From Massilia sp. 9I (GTDB taxonomy: Bacteria > Pseudomonadota > Gammaproteobacteria > Burkholderiales > Burkholderiaceae_D), in assembly GCF_902506415.1 (NCBI RefSeq), contig NZ_LR733275.1, forward strand, positions 5,122,176 to 5,186,175: DNA of 64,000 nt, given 5' to 3'. Shown here piece after piece: positions 10,091 to 18,351 of the stretch (the first letter of the stretch is position 1; every line of letters starts with the position of its first letter). The notes under the pieces were generated by a model. The model had not been told where the DNA came from, ran no database searches, and saw only the letters and a list, made by a program, of their open reading frames with translations. The translations under genes were made by a program, and so were the position numbers.

Positions 10091-11290
10091 ATGGCTGACG
10101 CCCCCGGCAACACCTCCATGCGCGCAGCGCTGGTCGGCATCGACTTCGGTACTGGCGATTTCACCGCCAGCCTGGAAGAGCTGTCCCTGCTTGCGCGCTC
10201 CGCCGGCGCCGAACCGATTACCACGATCACGGCCAAGCGCAGCAGTCCCGATCCTGCCCATTTCGTCGGCAGCGGCAAGGCCGACGAAATCAAGATGGCC
10301 TGCAAGGCCGAAGGGATCGAGCTCGTCATCTTCAACCACGCCCTGTCTCCGGCCCAGCAGCGCAACCTCGAACGCCGCCTGGAAGTGCGCGTGGTCGACC
10401 GTACCAGCCTGATCCTCGACATCTTCGCCCAACGCGCCCAGAGCCACGAGGGCAAGCTGCAAGTGGAGCTTGCTCAGCTGCAACACCTGGCCACGCGCCT
10501 GATCCGCGGCTGGACCCACTTGGAACGCCAGAAGGGTGGTATCGGCCTGCGCGGTCCCGGTGAAACCCAGCTCGAGACCGACCGCCGCCTGATCGGCGAG
10601 CGCGTCAAGCAATTGCGCATCCGCCTCACCAAGCTGCGCAAGCAGCACGAGACCCAGCGCCGCCAGCGCGGGCGCAACCAGACATTCTCGGTGTCGCTGG
10701 TCGGCTATACCAACGCCGGCAAGTCGACGCTGTTCAACACGCTCACCAAGGCCGGGGTGTATGTTGCGAACCAGCTGTTCGCGACCCTCGACACCACCAG
10801 CCGTCGCCTCTATCTGGGCGACGAGGTGGGCTCGGTGGTGATCTCCGACACCGTCGGCTTCGTGCGCGAACTGCCGCACCAGCTGGTGGCGGCCTTCCGC
10901 GCCACGCTCGAAGAGACCATCCACGCCGACCTGCTGCTGCATGTGGTCGACGGCAATTCGCCGGTGCGCATGGAGCAGATCGAGCAGGTCAACGAAGTCC
11001 TGCGTGAGATCGGCGCCGACCACGTGCCCCAGATCCTGGTCTGGAACAAGATCGACGCCGCCGGGCTGGAGCCTGGGATCGAGCGTGATGAGTATGATAA
11101 GATCAGCCGCGTTTTCATCAGCGCCCATAGCGGGGCCGGGCTGGACCTGCTGCGCGAGGCCATCGTCGAATCGGCGAAGGCGGCGCGCGCACCTGAAAGC
11201 AGTCAGGAGGGGGAGGAACCGGCGGTGGGCGGCTCCTTCGGCAATCCTGCGGACAATAACACAACAACTTCCCATCTCGGGCCACACTAG
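10091..11290 (+). CDS. hflX: GTPase HflX
   Basis: Ribosome-associated GTPase that in E. coli splits or rescues stalled 70S ribosomes under stress. The 399-residue protein has the N-terminal HflX domain (GSGKADEIKMACKAEGIELVIF), a coiled linker with GGIGLRGPGETQLETDRR, and the G domain with P-loop GYTNAGKSTLFN, a G3 of DTVGF and NKID. It lies 5 bp after hfq and 3 bp before hflK, so the four genes hfq-hflX-hflK-hflC are very likely co-transcribed. Confidence 0.97.
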   Translation: MADAPGNTSMRAALVGIDFGTGDFTASLEELSLLARSAGAEPITTITAKRSSPDPAHFVGSGKADEIKMACKAEGIELVIFNHALSPAQQRNLERRLEVRVVDRTSLILDIFAQRAQSHEGKLQVELAQLQHLATRLIRGWTHLERQKGGIGLRGPGETQLETDRRLIGERVKQLRIRLTKLRKQHETQRRQRGRNQTFSVSLVGYTNAGKSTLFNTLTKAGVYVANQLFATLDTTSRRLYLGDEVGSVVISDTVGFVRELPHQLVAAFRATLEETIHADLLLHVVDGNSPVRMEQIEQVNEVLREIGADHVPQILVWNKIDAAGLEPGIERDEYDKISRVFISAHSGAGLDLLREAIVESAKAARAPESSQEGEEPAVGGSFGNPADNNTTTSHLGPH

Positions 11291-11293
11291 CCT

Positions 11294-12580
11294 ATGCTCG
11301 TTTCTCTGCTAAAACGTTGCGGCATCAAACTGTCGCTCAACGATCCACGCTGGGGCCATAAACCCCAGGGTGACCACAAGGCCCAGGAGGGCCGCCGGCC
11401 GGGTGAAGGCCCGCCCGATCTCGATCAACTCTGGCGCGACTTCAACGCTCGCCTGAACCGCCTGTTCGGCGGCCGCAACAACGGCGGCGGCGACGGCGGC
11501 AATGGTCCCTCCGGCCGCGGCGACATGCGCGGCGCCAGCGTCACTGCTGGCGTGGTGGCGGTCATCGTCGGCCTGATCTGGCTGGCGAGCGGCGCCTTCA
11601 TCGTGCAGGAAGGCCAGGTCGGCGTCGTCACCACCTTCGGCAAGCTCAGCCACAAGACCGGCGCCGGTTTCAACTGGCGCTGGCCGTACCCGATCCAGGC
11701 CCACGAGACCGTCAACGTCTCGCAGATCCGTACCGCCGAGATCGGCTACCGCGCGAACGTACGCAACAAGCAGCCGCAGGAAGCCCTGATGCTGACCGAC
11801 GATGAAAACATCATCGACATCCAGTTCGCGGTGCAGTACACGCTGAAGGACCCGGTCCAGTGGCTGTTCAACAACCGCGAGAACGACGAAACCGTGCGCC
11901 AGGTCGCCGAGACCGCGATCCGCGAAGTGGTCGGCCGCAGCAAGATGGACTTCGTCCTGTACGAGGGCCGCGAAAAGGTCGCCGTCGACGTGCACCAGAT
12001 GATGCAGCAGATCGTCGACCGCTACGCGCTGGGCGCCTTGATCACCAACGTGACCATGCAGGCGGTGCAGCCGCCGGAGCAGGTGCAGGAAGCCTTCGAC
12101 GACGCCGTCAAGGCCGGCCAGGACCGTGCCCGCGCCCGTAACGAAGGCGAAGCCTACGCCAACCAGGTGATCCCGCAGGCGCGCGGCCAGGCCTTCCGCC
12201 TGGCCCAGGATGCCGAGGCCTACCGCTCGATGGTGGTGGAGAACGCGACCGGTAACGCCTCGCGCTTCGACCAGGTGGTGGCTGCTTACGGCAAGGCGCC
12301 GGCCGTCACGCGCGACCGCATGTACATCGACACCATGCAGCAGATCTTCTCCAACACCAGCAAGGTGATGGTCGATTCGCGCGCCGGCAATCCGATGATC
12401 TACCTGCCGCTCGACAAGCTGATCGGGCAGGGCGCGGGACAGGACGGTGTCGGCAACAAGTCGGGCCCTGTGCAGGTGCCGCAGTCGGCGCCGCCGACCG
12501 ACGCCATGCAAGCCATGGATGCGGTGCGCCACCGCGACAGCCGCAGCCGCGATTCCTCACGTGACCGGGAGAGCCGTTAA
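11294..12580 (+). CDS. hflK: FtsH protease modulator HflK
   Basis: SPFH-domain membrane protein forming with HflC a cage around the FtsH protease in the inner membrane. A Gly/Asn-rich cytoplasmic N-terminus (FGGRNNGGGDGGNG) precedes one transmembrane helix (VTAGVVAVIVGLIWLASGAF, about residues 83-102) and the SPFH/band-7 domain. The C-terminal tail is rich in Arg/Ser (DSRSRDSSRDRESR). The stop overlaps the hflC start (TAATG), the usual coupling of the two partners. Confidence 0.97.
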   Translation: MLVSLLKRCGIKLSLNDPRWGHKPQGDHKAQEGRRPGEGPPDLDQLWRDFNARLNRLFGGRNNGGGDGGNGPSGRGDMRGASVTAGVVAVIVGLIWLASGAFIVQEGQVGVVTTFGKLSHKTGAGFNWRWPYPIQAHETVNVSQIRTAEIGYRANVRNKQPQEALMLTDDENIIDIQFAVQYTLKDPVQWLFNNRENDETVRQVAETAIREVVGRSKMDFVLYEGREKVAVDVHQMMQQIVDRYALGALITNVTMQAVQPPEQVQEAFDDAVKAGQDRARARNEGEAYANQVIPQARGQAFRLAQDAEAYRSMVVENATGNASRFDQVVAAYGKAPAVTRDRMYIDTMQQIFSNTSKVMVDSRAGNPMIYLPLDKLIGQGAGQDGVGNKSGPVQVPQSAPPTDAMQAMDAVRHRDSRSRDSSRDRESR

Positions 12581-13452
12581 TGAACCGCCTCGTAACTTTA
12601 TTTGTGGCGGGCTTCATTGCCCTGATGCTGCTGTCCTCGACCGTGTTCGTGGTGGACCAGCGCCGCTTCGCCATCGTGTTCGCCCTGGGCCAGGTGCGCG
12701 ACGTGATCACCGAGCCGGGCCTGCACTTCAAGCTGCCGCCGCCGTTCCAGAACGTGATCTACCTGGACAAGCGCATCCTGACCTTGGACACGCCTGACGC
12801 CGACCGTTTCATCACGGCCGAGAAGAAGAACATCCTGGTGGATGCCTTCGTCAAGTGGCGCATCGTCGACCCGCGCCTGTATTTCGTCAGCTTCAGCGGC
12901 GACGAGAACCGCGCGCGCGACCGCATGTCGCAGATCGTCAAGGCGGCCCTGAACGACGAAATCACCAAGCGCACCGTGCGCGAAGTGATCTCCGGCGAGC
13001 GTGGCCGCGTGATGGAAGCGGTGAAGGAAAAGGTGGTTGCCGAAGCCAAGGAGATCGGCGTCGGCGTGGTGGATGTGCGCCTCAAGCGCGTGGACTACAT
13101 CGAGCAGATCAACAACTCCGTGTACGAGCGCATGAAGGCCGAGCGCACTCGCGTGGCCAACGAACTGCGTTCGACCGGCGCCGCCGAATCCGAGCAGATC
13201 CGCGCCGACGCGGACCGCCAGCGCACCGTGATCATCGCCGAAGCCTTCCGCGAGGCCGAGAAGATCAAGGGTGACGGCGACGCCAAGGCCACCGCGATCT
13301 ATGCCGAATCCTTCGGCAAGAACCCGGAATTCGCCAAGTTCTACCGCTCGCTGGAAGCCTACCGCGCGACGTTCAAGAACCGCGGCGACGTGATGGTGGT
13401 GGATCCGAATTCGGAGTTCTTCAAGTACTTCAAGCAGCCGGGTTCGAAGTAA
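12580..13452 (+). CDS. hflC: FtsH protease modulator HflC
   Basis: Partner of HflK. The N-terminal membrane anchor (LFVAGFIALMLLSSTVFVV, residues 6-24) is followed by the band-7/SPFH domain and the typical segment ERMKAERTRVANELRSTG. At 290 residues it is the expected length. It ends the hfq operon. Downstream, 13453-13782 contains no gene, only a pair of GC-rich repeats and then the promoter region of hisZ. Confidence 0.97.
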   Translation: MNRLVTLFVAGFIALMLLSSTVFVVDQRRFAIVFALGQVRDVITEPGLHFKLPPPFQNVIYLDKRILTLDTPDADRFITAEKKNILVDAFVKWRIVDPRLYFVSFSGDENRARDRMSQIVKAALNDEITKRTVREVISGERGRVMEAVKEKVVAEAKEIGVGVVDVRLKRVDYIEQINNSVYERMKAERTRVANELRSTGAAESEQIRADADRQRTVIIAEAFREAEKIKGDGDAKATAIYAESFGKNPEFAKFYRSLEAYRATFKNRGDVMVVDPNSEFFKYFKQPGSK

Positions 13453-13460
13453 GCTGGTTG

Positions 13461-13580
13461 AACTTGGATCCCGGCCTGCGCCGGGATGACGGTCTTTCGG
13501 TTTGTGCTGTCAGGAGCCGGTAACTCAGCTCAACCCTCGAATCAAAACGACGTCATCCCGGCGCAGGCCGGGATCCAATT
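13461..13580. repeat. Inverted pair of REP-like units (copy B, tail-out arrangement)
   Basis: A reverse unit (13461-13490, ending GGGATGAC) and a forward unit (13552-13580, starting GTCATCCCGG) carry the same palindromic core as copies A, C and D. Here the GTC heads point inward, the opposite of the other three sites. They lie in the hflC-hisZ gap and may be halves of two adjacent elements. Confidence 0.7.
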
Positions 13581-13782
13581 TTGTTTGCATCGCGCCAACT
13601 CAAGCAGTATAGACAAGCGCCATTTAGTGGCACTCTGGCAACTCCAAAGCCTGTCAAATCAACATCCCCGTCCTACGCCTCCCCATTTTCGGGTAAAATT
13701 GCCGATTCGGCGCTCGCACCGTGCGCCGGCACGCCCGTGCCCTGAAACTTGCTCTTAAAAACAACTCGTTAGCTGTCTGCCC

Positions 13783-14937
13783 ATGCCGAACTGGCTCCTG
13801 CCTGAGAATATCGCCGATGTCTTGCCGTCCGAGGCGCGCAAGATCGAGGATCTGCGCCGCAAGATGCTCGATACCTTCCGCCTGTACGGCTACGAACTGG
13901 TGATGCCGCCGCTGCTCGAGTACGTCGAGTCGCTGCTGGCGGGAGCAGGGCAGGACACCGAGCTGCGCACCTTCAAGGTGGTCGACCAGCTGTCCGGGCG
14001 CCTCTTGGGCCTGCGCGCCGACATGACCACCCAGGTCGCGCGCATCGACGCCCACCTGCTCAACCGCGATACCGTCACCCGCCTGTGCTACGCCGGCAGC
14101 GTGCTGCATACCCGCCCGTCGACCCTGCACGGCACCCGCGAGCCGATCCAGATCGGCTGCGAGATCTACGGCCACGCCGGCCTGGAAGCCGACGCCGAGA
14201 TCCAGGAACTGGCCCTCGCTTCCGTCGCGCTGGCCGGATTCGACGACGTGCGCCTCGACCTGTGCCACGTCGGCATCCTGCGCGCCGTGCTGGCCGAAGA
14301 CCCGGCCGCCCGCCGCGACGAAGCCCAGCTCATCGGCCTGCTGCGCGCCAAGGATGCGCCGGGCCTGGACGAGTTCACCCAACAATACGCTCCGAGCACC
14401 CGCAGGGCCCTGCTGGCGCTACCGCATTTGTACGGCGACGTCGACGTCCTGAAACGTGCGAAAGACGAACTGCCGGCGCTGCCGGGCATCACCCGCGCGC
14501 TGGCCGAACTGGCGGCGCTCGCCGCCGGCGCCATCGGACGCGCGGAAGTGGCGATCGACCTGGCCGACCTGCGCGGCTACCAGTACGAAAGCGGCGCCAT
14601 GTTCGCGCTCTACGTGCCGGGCCTGCCGAACGCGGTGGCGCGAGGCGGCCGCTACGACCATGTGGGCGAAGCCTTCGGACGTGCGCGTCCGGCGACCGGC
14701 TTCTCGCTCGACCTGCGCGAACTGGCGCGGCTGCTACCGACCGCCGAGCGCAAACATTCCATCCGCGCGCCCTGGGGCAATGCCCTCGAGCTGAAGGAAA
14801 AAATCGCTGACCTGCGCAAGGCAGGCGAAGTCGTGATCCAGTCCATGCCGGGTCACGACAATGTTCAGGACGAGTTCGAGTGCGACCGCGTGCTCGTCCT
14901 CGAAAACGGAAATTGGATTCTCAAAAACTTAGGTTAA
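13783..14937 (+). CDS. hisZ: ATP phosphoribosyltransferase regulatory subunit HisZ
   Basis: Catalytically inactive HisRS paralogue that pairs with the short form of HisG to catalyse and regulate the first step of histidine synthesis. The 384-residue protein resembles the class II synthetase core (LPENIADVLPSEARKIEDLR, GGRYDHVGEAFGRARP) but lacks the HisRS anticodon-binding domain. Its presence predicts a short-form HisG elsewhere. It sits before purA, as in other Burkholderiales. The ATG at 13783 begins MPNWLLPENIADVLP, matching the family. Confidence 0.95.
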   Translation: MPNWLLPENIADVLPSEARKIEDLRRKMLDTFRLYGYELVMPPLLEYVESLLAGAGQDTELRTFKVVDQLSGRLLGLRADMTTQVARIDAHLLNRDTVTRLCYAGSVLHTRPSTLHGTREPIQIGCEIYGHAGLEADAEIQELALASVALAGFDDVRLDLCHVGILRAVLAEDPAARRDEAQLIGLLRAKDAPGLDEFTQQYAPSTRRALLALPHLYGDVDVLKRAKDELPALPGITRALAELAALAAGAIGRAEVAIDLADLRGYQYESGAMFALYVPGLPNAVARGGRYDHVGEAFGRARPATGFSLDLRELARLLPTAERKHSIRAPWGNALELKEKIADLRKAGEVVIQSMPGHDNVQDEFECDRVLVLENGNWILKNLG

Positions 14938-14940
14938 GTG

Positions 14941-16257
14941 ATGTCAAATACTAACGTGGCAAAGAACGTCGTTGTCATCGGCACCCAGTGGGGCGATGAG
15001 GGTAAAGGTAAGATCGTCGACTGGCTGACCGACCATGCGGCCGGCGTCGTCCGTTTCCAGGGCGGCCATAACGCGGGCCACACGCTCGTGATCAAGGGCC
15101 AGAAGACCGCGCTGCAGCTGATCCCGTCGGGCATCATGCGCGAAGGCGTGGCCTGCTACATCGGCAACGGCGTCGTGGTCTCGGTACCGGACGTGATGCG
15201 CGAAATCGACAAGCTGCAGGCCGCCGGCATCGAAGTGGTGTCGCGCCTGAAGATCTCGGAAGCCTGCCCGGTTATCCTGCCTTACCACGTCGCCATCGAC
15301 AAGGCGCGCGAAGCCAAGCGCGGCGAGAACAAGATCGGCACCACCGGCAAGGGCATCGGCCCGGCCTACGAAGACAAGGTCGCGCGCCGTGCGATCCGCA
15401 TCGCCGACCTGCTGAACGAAGAGCGCTTCGCCGAGAAGCTCAAGGAAAACCTCGAGTACCACAACCACGTGCTGGTCAACTACCTGGGCGCCGATCCGAT
15501 CGACTTCCAGCAGACCTACGACGACGCGATGGCCTTGGTGCCGCGCCTGCGCCCGATGGTGGGCGACGTCTCGTCGCAGCTGTACGCCGCCCACAAGGCC
15601 GGCGGCAGCCTGCTGTTCGAAGGCGCGCAGGGTTCGCTGCTCGACGTCGACCACGGCACCTATCCGTTCGTCACCTCGTCGAACTGCGTGGCGGGTAACG
15701 CCGCCGCCGGCGCCGGCGTGGGTCCGGGCATGCTGCACTACATCCTCGGCATCACCAAGGCCTACACCACCCGCGTCGGTTCGGGCCCGTTCCCGGCCGA
15801 ACTGCCGACCGACGCCGGCGTCGGCGAGCACCTGTCGCGCGTGGGCCACGAGTTCGGCACCGTGACCGGCCGTGCGCGCCGCTGCGGCTGGTTCGACGCC
15901 GCGCTGCTGCGCCGCTCGGTGCAGATCAACGGCGTGTCGGGCATGTGCCTGACCAAGCTGGACGTGCTGGACGGGATCGAGTCGCTGAAGCTGTGCACCG
16001 GCTACAAGATCGACGGCCGTAACGTCGACATCTTCCCGGTCGGCGCTGAAGAAGCGGCGCTGTGCGAGCCGGTCTACGAAGAGATGCCGGGCTGGACCGA
16101 ATCGACCGTCGGCGCCAAGTCGATGGAAGACTTGCCGGCCAACGCACGCGCCTACATCAAGCGCATCGAAGAACTGGTGGGCGTGCCGATCGACATGGTG
16201 TCGACCGGCCCGGACCGCGAAGAAACCATCGTGCTGCGTCATCCGTTCGCAGCCTGA
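14941..16257 (+). CDS. purA: Adenylosuccinate synthetase
   Basis: Converts IMP, Asp and GTP to adenylosuccinate, the first committed step to AMP. The GDEGKGK phosphate-binding loop (GTQWGDEGKGKIVDWL) is at the N-terminus, with GHNAGHT just after. TTGKGIGPAYEDK and the C-terminal STGPDREETI are canonical. I use the ATG at 14941; a GTG codon immediately before it is also in frame. It lies 3 bp after hisZ. Confidence 0.98.
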   Translation: MSNTNVAKNVVVIGTQWGDEGKGKIVDWLTDHAAGVVRFQGGHNAGHTLVIKGQKTALQLIPSGIMREGVACYIGNGVVVSVPDVMREIDKLQAAGIEVVSRLKISEACPVILPYHVAIDKAREAKRGENKIGTTGKGIGPAYEDKVARRAIRIADLLNEERFAEKLKENLEYHNHVLVNYLGADPIDFQQTYDDAMALVPRLRPMVGDVSSQLYAAHKAGGSLLFEGAQGSLLDVDHGTYPFVTSSNCVAGNAAAGAGVGPGMLHYILGITKAYTTRVGSGPFPAELPTDAGVGEHLSRVGHEFGTVTGRARRCGWFDAALLRRSVQINGVSGMCLTKLDVLDGIESLKLCTGYKIDGRNVDIFPVGAEEAALCEPVYEEMPGWTESTVGAKSMEDLPANARAYIKRIEELVGVPIDMVSTGPDREETIVLRHPFAA

Positions 16258-16289
16258 TCGTTCAAACATAAAAATAGGAATAGCCTGAA

Positions 16290-16829
16290 ATGAACACCCC
16301 TGCATCGACCGACAAGGACCTCTGGGTTTCGTGGGACCAGTACAACCGCCTGGTCGAGCGCCTCGCGCTGCAAGTGTATGAATCGAACTGGAAGTTCGAC
16401 ATGGTGCTGTGCCTGGCGCGCGGCGGCGTGCGTCCGGGCGACGTGATCTCGCGTATCTTCGACGTGCCGCTGGCGATCCTGTCGACCAGCTCCTACCGCG
16501 AAGAAGCCGGCACCAAGCAAGGCAACCTGGACATCGCCAAGTACATGACGATGACCAAGGGCCCGCTGGCCGGCCGCATCCTGCTGGTCGACGACCTGGC
16601 CGACACCGGCGTCACCCTGCAGAAGGTGGGCGAGCACCTGAAGACGAACTACCCGGACGTCACCGAAGTGCGTTCGGCCGTCATCTGGGTCAAGGGCACG
16701 TCCAGCTTCAAGCCGGACTACCACTTGGAAGACCTGCCGCACAACCCGTGGATCCACCAGCCGTTCGAAGACTACGACGGCCTGCGTCCGCACCAGCTGG
16801 CGGCGTGGATGAAGAAGTTCGAGAAGTAA
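16290..16829 (+). CDS. Purine-type phosphoribosyltransferase (Gpt/Hpt-like)
   Basis: Type I phosphoribosyltransferase fold. The PRPP-binding motif RILLVDDLADTGVTL lies near residue 91, and CLARGGVRPGDVISR precedes it as the PPi loop. Such enzymes transfer ribose-5-phosphate from PRPP to hypoxanthine, xanthine or guanine. Position 32 bp after purA supports a purine-salvage role, but the exact base preference cannot be read from sequence. The 179-residue length is normal for this small PRTase group. A strong hairpin terminator follows. Confidence 0.85.
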   Translation: MNTPASTDKDLWVSWDQYNRLVERLALQVYESNWKFDMVLCLARGGVRPGDVISRIFDVPLAILSTSSYREEAGTKQGNLDIAKYMTMTKGPLAGRILLVDDLADTGVTLQKVGEHLKTNYPDVTEVRSAVIWVKGTSSFKPDYHLEDLPHNPWIHQPFEDYDGLRPHQLAAWMKKFEK

Positions 16830-16856
16830 TCCTTTACGCTATACAGCGACAAGCGA

Positions 16857-16891
16857 ACGGGCAGGGAAGCGCAAGCTGACCTGCCCGTTTT
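16857..16891 (+). terminator. Rho-independent terminator after the purine PRTase
   Basis: ACGGGCAGG (16857-16865) pairs perfectly with CCTGCCCGT (16880-16888) and is followed by TTT. It closes the hisZ-purA-PRTase transcript. Confidence 0.8.
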
Positions 16892-17045
16892 GCTTTGGCC
16901 CCTCTTGTGAAGAAGCGTCCGCGGCGCGCGATGCAGCTCCGGTCGTGGCGAAGGTTCAGGGCGGCGCGGGAAGTACTCGATAAAGTCCCTCCATCGTATT
17001 CTTCAGGCGCAGGAATGTGCTTTTGTAGTTCCCCTGTTTCAGCCG

Positions 17046-17092
17046 AAACATGGGAGAATCTCCTATGATTTGATTAAAACATGGGGGAATCT
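17046..17092 (+). promoter_or_regulatory. Repeated putative Lrp/AsnC operator
   Basis: Two direct copies of AAACATGGGRGAATCT (17046-17061 and 17077-17092, one base different) are spaced 31 bp apart, close to three helical turns. The first contains the perfect dyad GGAGAATCTCC (17053-17063). The second overlaps the Shine-Dalgarno of the Lrp-type gene that starts at 17098. Phased sites next to the gene suggest autoregulation; this is inference from geometry. Confidence 0.55.
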
Positions 17093-17097
17093 TCAGG

Positions 17098-17583
17098 ATG
17101 GTCTCAAAACCGGAAATGAAGGGCCACAAGCTCGACGAGATCGACCGCAAGATCCTGCGCATCCTGCGCACCGACGGCCGCATCAGCAACCAGAAGCTGG
17201 CCGACAGCGTCCACCTGTCGCCGACGCCCTGCTGGAACCGCGTGCGTGCGCTGGAAGAGCAGGGCTACATCGAGGGCTACGCCGCGATCCTGTCGCAGCG
17301 CGCGCTCGGCCTGCCCGACACCGTCATCATCGAAGTCACGCTCGAGCGCCACGACGAGGACATGCTGGAACGCTTCGGCGCTGCGCTGGCCGAGCTGCCG
17401 GAAGTGATGGAAGCCAGCCTGCTGACTGGCGACTACGACTACCTGATCAAGGTCGCGGTGGCCGGCACCGAAGGCTACGAGCGCTTCCTGCGCCAGCGCC
17501 TGTACAAAATCCCCGGCATCCGCCACAGCCGTTCTACTTTTGTCTTGCGCACCCTGAAGCGCACCCACTCGGTCGAACCCTGA
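17098..17583 (+). CDS. Lrp/AsnC family transcriptional regulator
   Basis: A 161-residue feast/famine regulator. The N-terminal winged helix-turn-helix is LDEIDRKILRILRTDGRISNQKL with recognition helix around LSPTPCWNRVRALEEQGYI. The C-terminal RAM/ligand domain (TVIIEVTLERHDEDMLERF, LLTGDYDYLIKVAV) follows. These proteins form octamers that wrap DNA and respond to amino acids. The start at 17098 has a GGGGGAA Shine-Dalgarno within a repeated operator-like sequence; ATG 17116 is an alternative. The target gene is not evident from context, although aminotransferase genes occur in the window. Confidence 0.92.
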   Translation: MVSKPEMKGHKLDEIDRKILRILRTDGRISNQKLADSVHLSPTPCWNRVRALEEQGYIEGYAAILSQRALGLPDTVIIEVTLERHDEDMLERFGAALAELPEVMEASLLTGDYDYLIKVAVAGTEGYERFLRQRLYKIPGIRHSRSTFVLRTLKRTHSVEP

Positions 17584-17663
17584 TACAAAGGCGACATCGT
17601 GCGGGCGTGCCACTCTGTTAAGATGCCGGTTGCCTGACCGGTTGTGCCAACAATAAGAATCCC

Positions 17664-18260
17664 ATGACCCAGAGTTTTTTCCAGACCTTCATCCTCCTCA
17701 TCCTCGTCACCGACCCGTTCGGCAACGTTCCGCTGTTCGCCACCGCCCTGAAGGAAGTGCCGGTCGAGCGCCGTCCGCGCATCGTCGTGCGCGAATGCGC
17801 CATCGCCTTCCTGCTGCTGCTGGTGTTCATGTTCTTCGGCCAGCACTTCCTCGAAGCGCTGCACCTGAGCCCGGTGGCGCTGCGCATCGGCGGCGCCGTG
17901 ATCCTGCTGATTATCGCGATCCGCATGATCTTCCCGCATCCGGACGGGGTGCTGGGCCGTAGCGAAGGCGGTGAGCCCTTCATCGTGCCGCTGGCCATTC
18001 CCGCGCTGGCCGGCCCGTCGGCGCTGGCCACCGTGCTGCTGTTCAGCTCGGGCAGCCTGTCGGAAACCATGGTCCATGTCGCCGCCCTGGCCGCAGTCGG
18101 CATCGTGTGGCTGGCCGTGTTCCTCAGCGCCGAGCGCCTGCAGCAGAAACTCGGCCCGCAGGTCATGACCGCCTTCGAGCGCCTGATGGGCCTGATCCTG
18201 ACGGCGATGTCGGTGGAAATGCTGCTCGGCGGCATCCGCGACTTCGTCAAGACGCTGTGA
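17664..18260 (+). CDS. MarC family integral membrane protein
   Basis: A 198-residue inner-membrane protein with six predicted hydrophobic helices, among them TFILLILVTDPFGNVPLFAT at the N-terminus and IAFLLLLVFMFFGQHFL. The motif VTDPFGNVPLF and the later PLAIPALAGPSALATVLL are hallmarks of the MarC/NAAT family. Family function is unclear; MarC itself was once tied to multiple antibiotic resistance, but that link was not upheld to my knowledge. It is monocistronic here, 80 bp after the Lrp gene. Confidence 0.92.
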   Translation: MTQSFFQTFILLILVTDPFGNVPLFATALKEVPVERRPRIVVRECAIAFLLLLVFMFFGQHFLEALHLSPVALRIGGAVILLIIAIRMIFPHPDGVLGRSEGGEPFIVPLAIPALAGPSALATVLLFSSGSLSETMVHVAALAAVGIVWLAVFLSAERLQQKLGPQVMTAFERLMGLILTAMSVEMLLGGIRDFVKTL

Positions 18261-18351
18261 TGGCCGGGGCTGCGGTGCGGGGGCAAGCGTCGCCTTTCTG
18301 GCACACTTTTGTTTCTACAATAAGCACGGCAGCACACGCAGGCATGAACGC

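Noticed and set aside
13486..13758. 90-codon frame between hflC and hisZ
   Set aside because: It spans the REP-like repeats and the probable hisZ promoter region and has no family resemblance.
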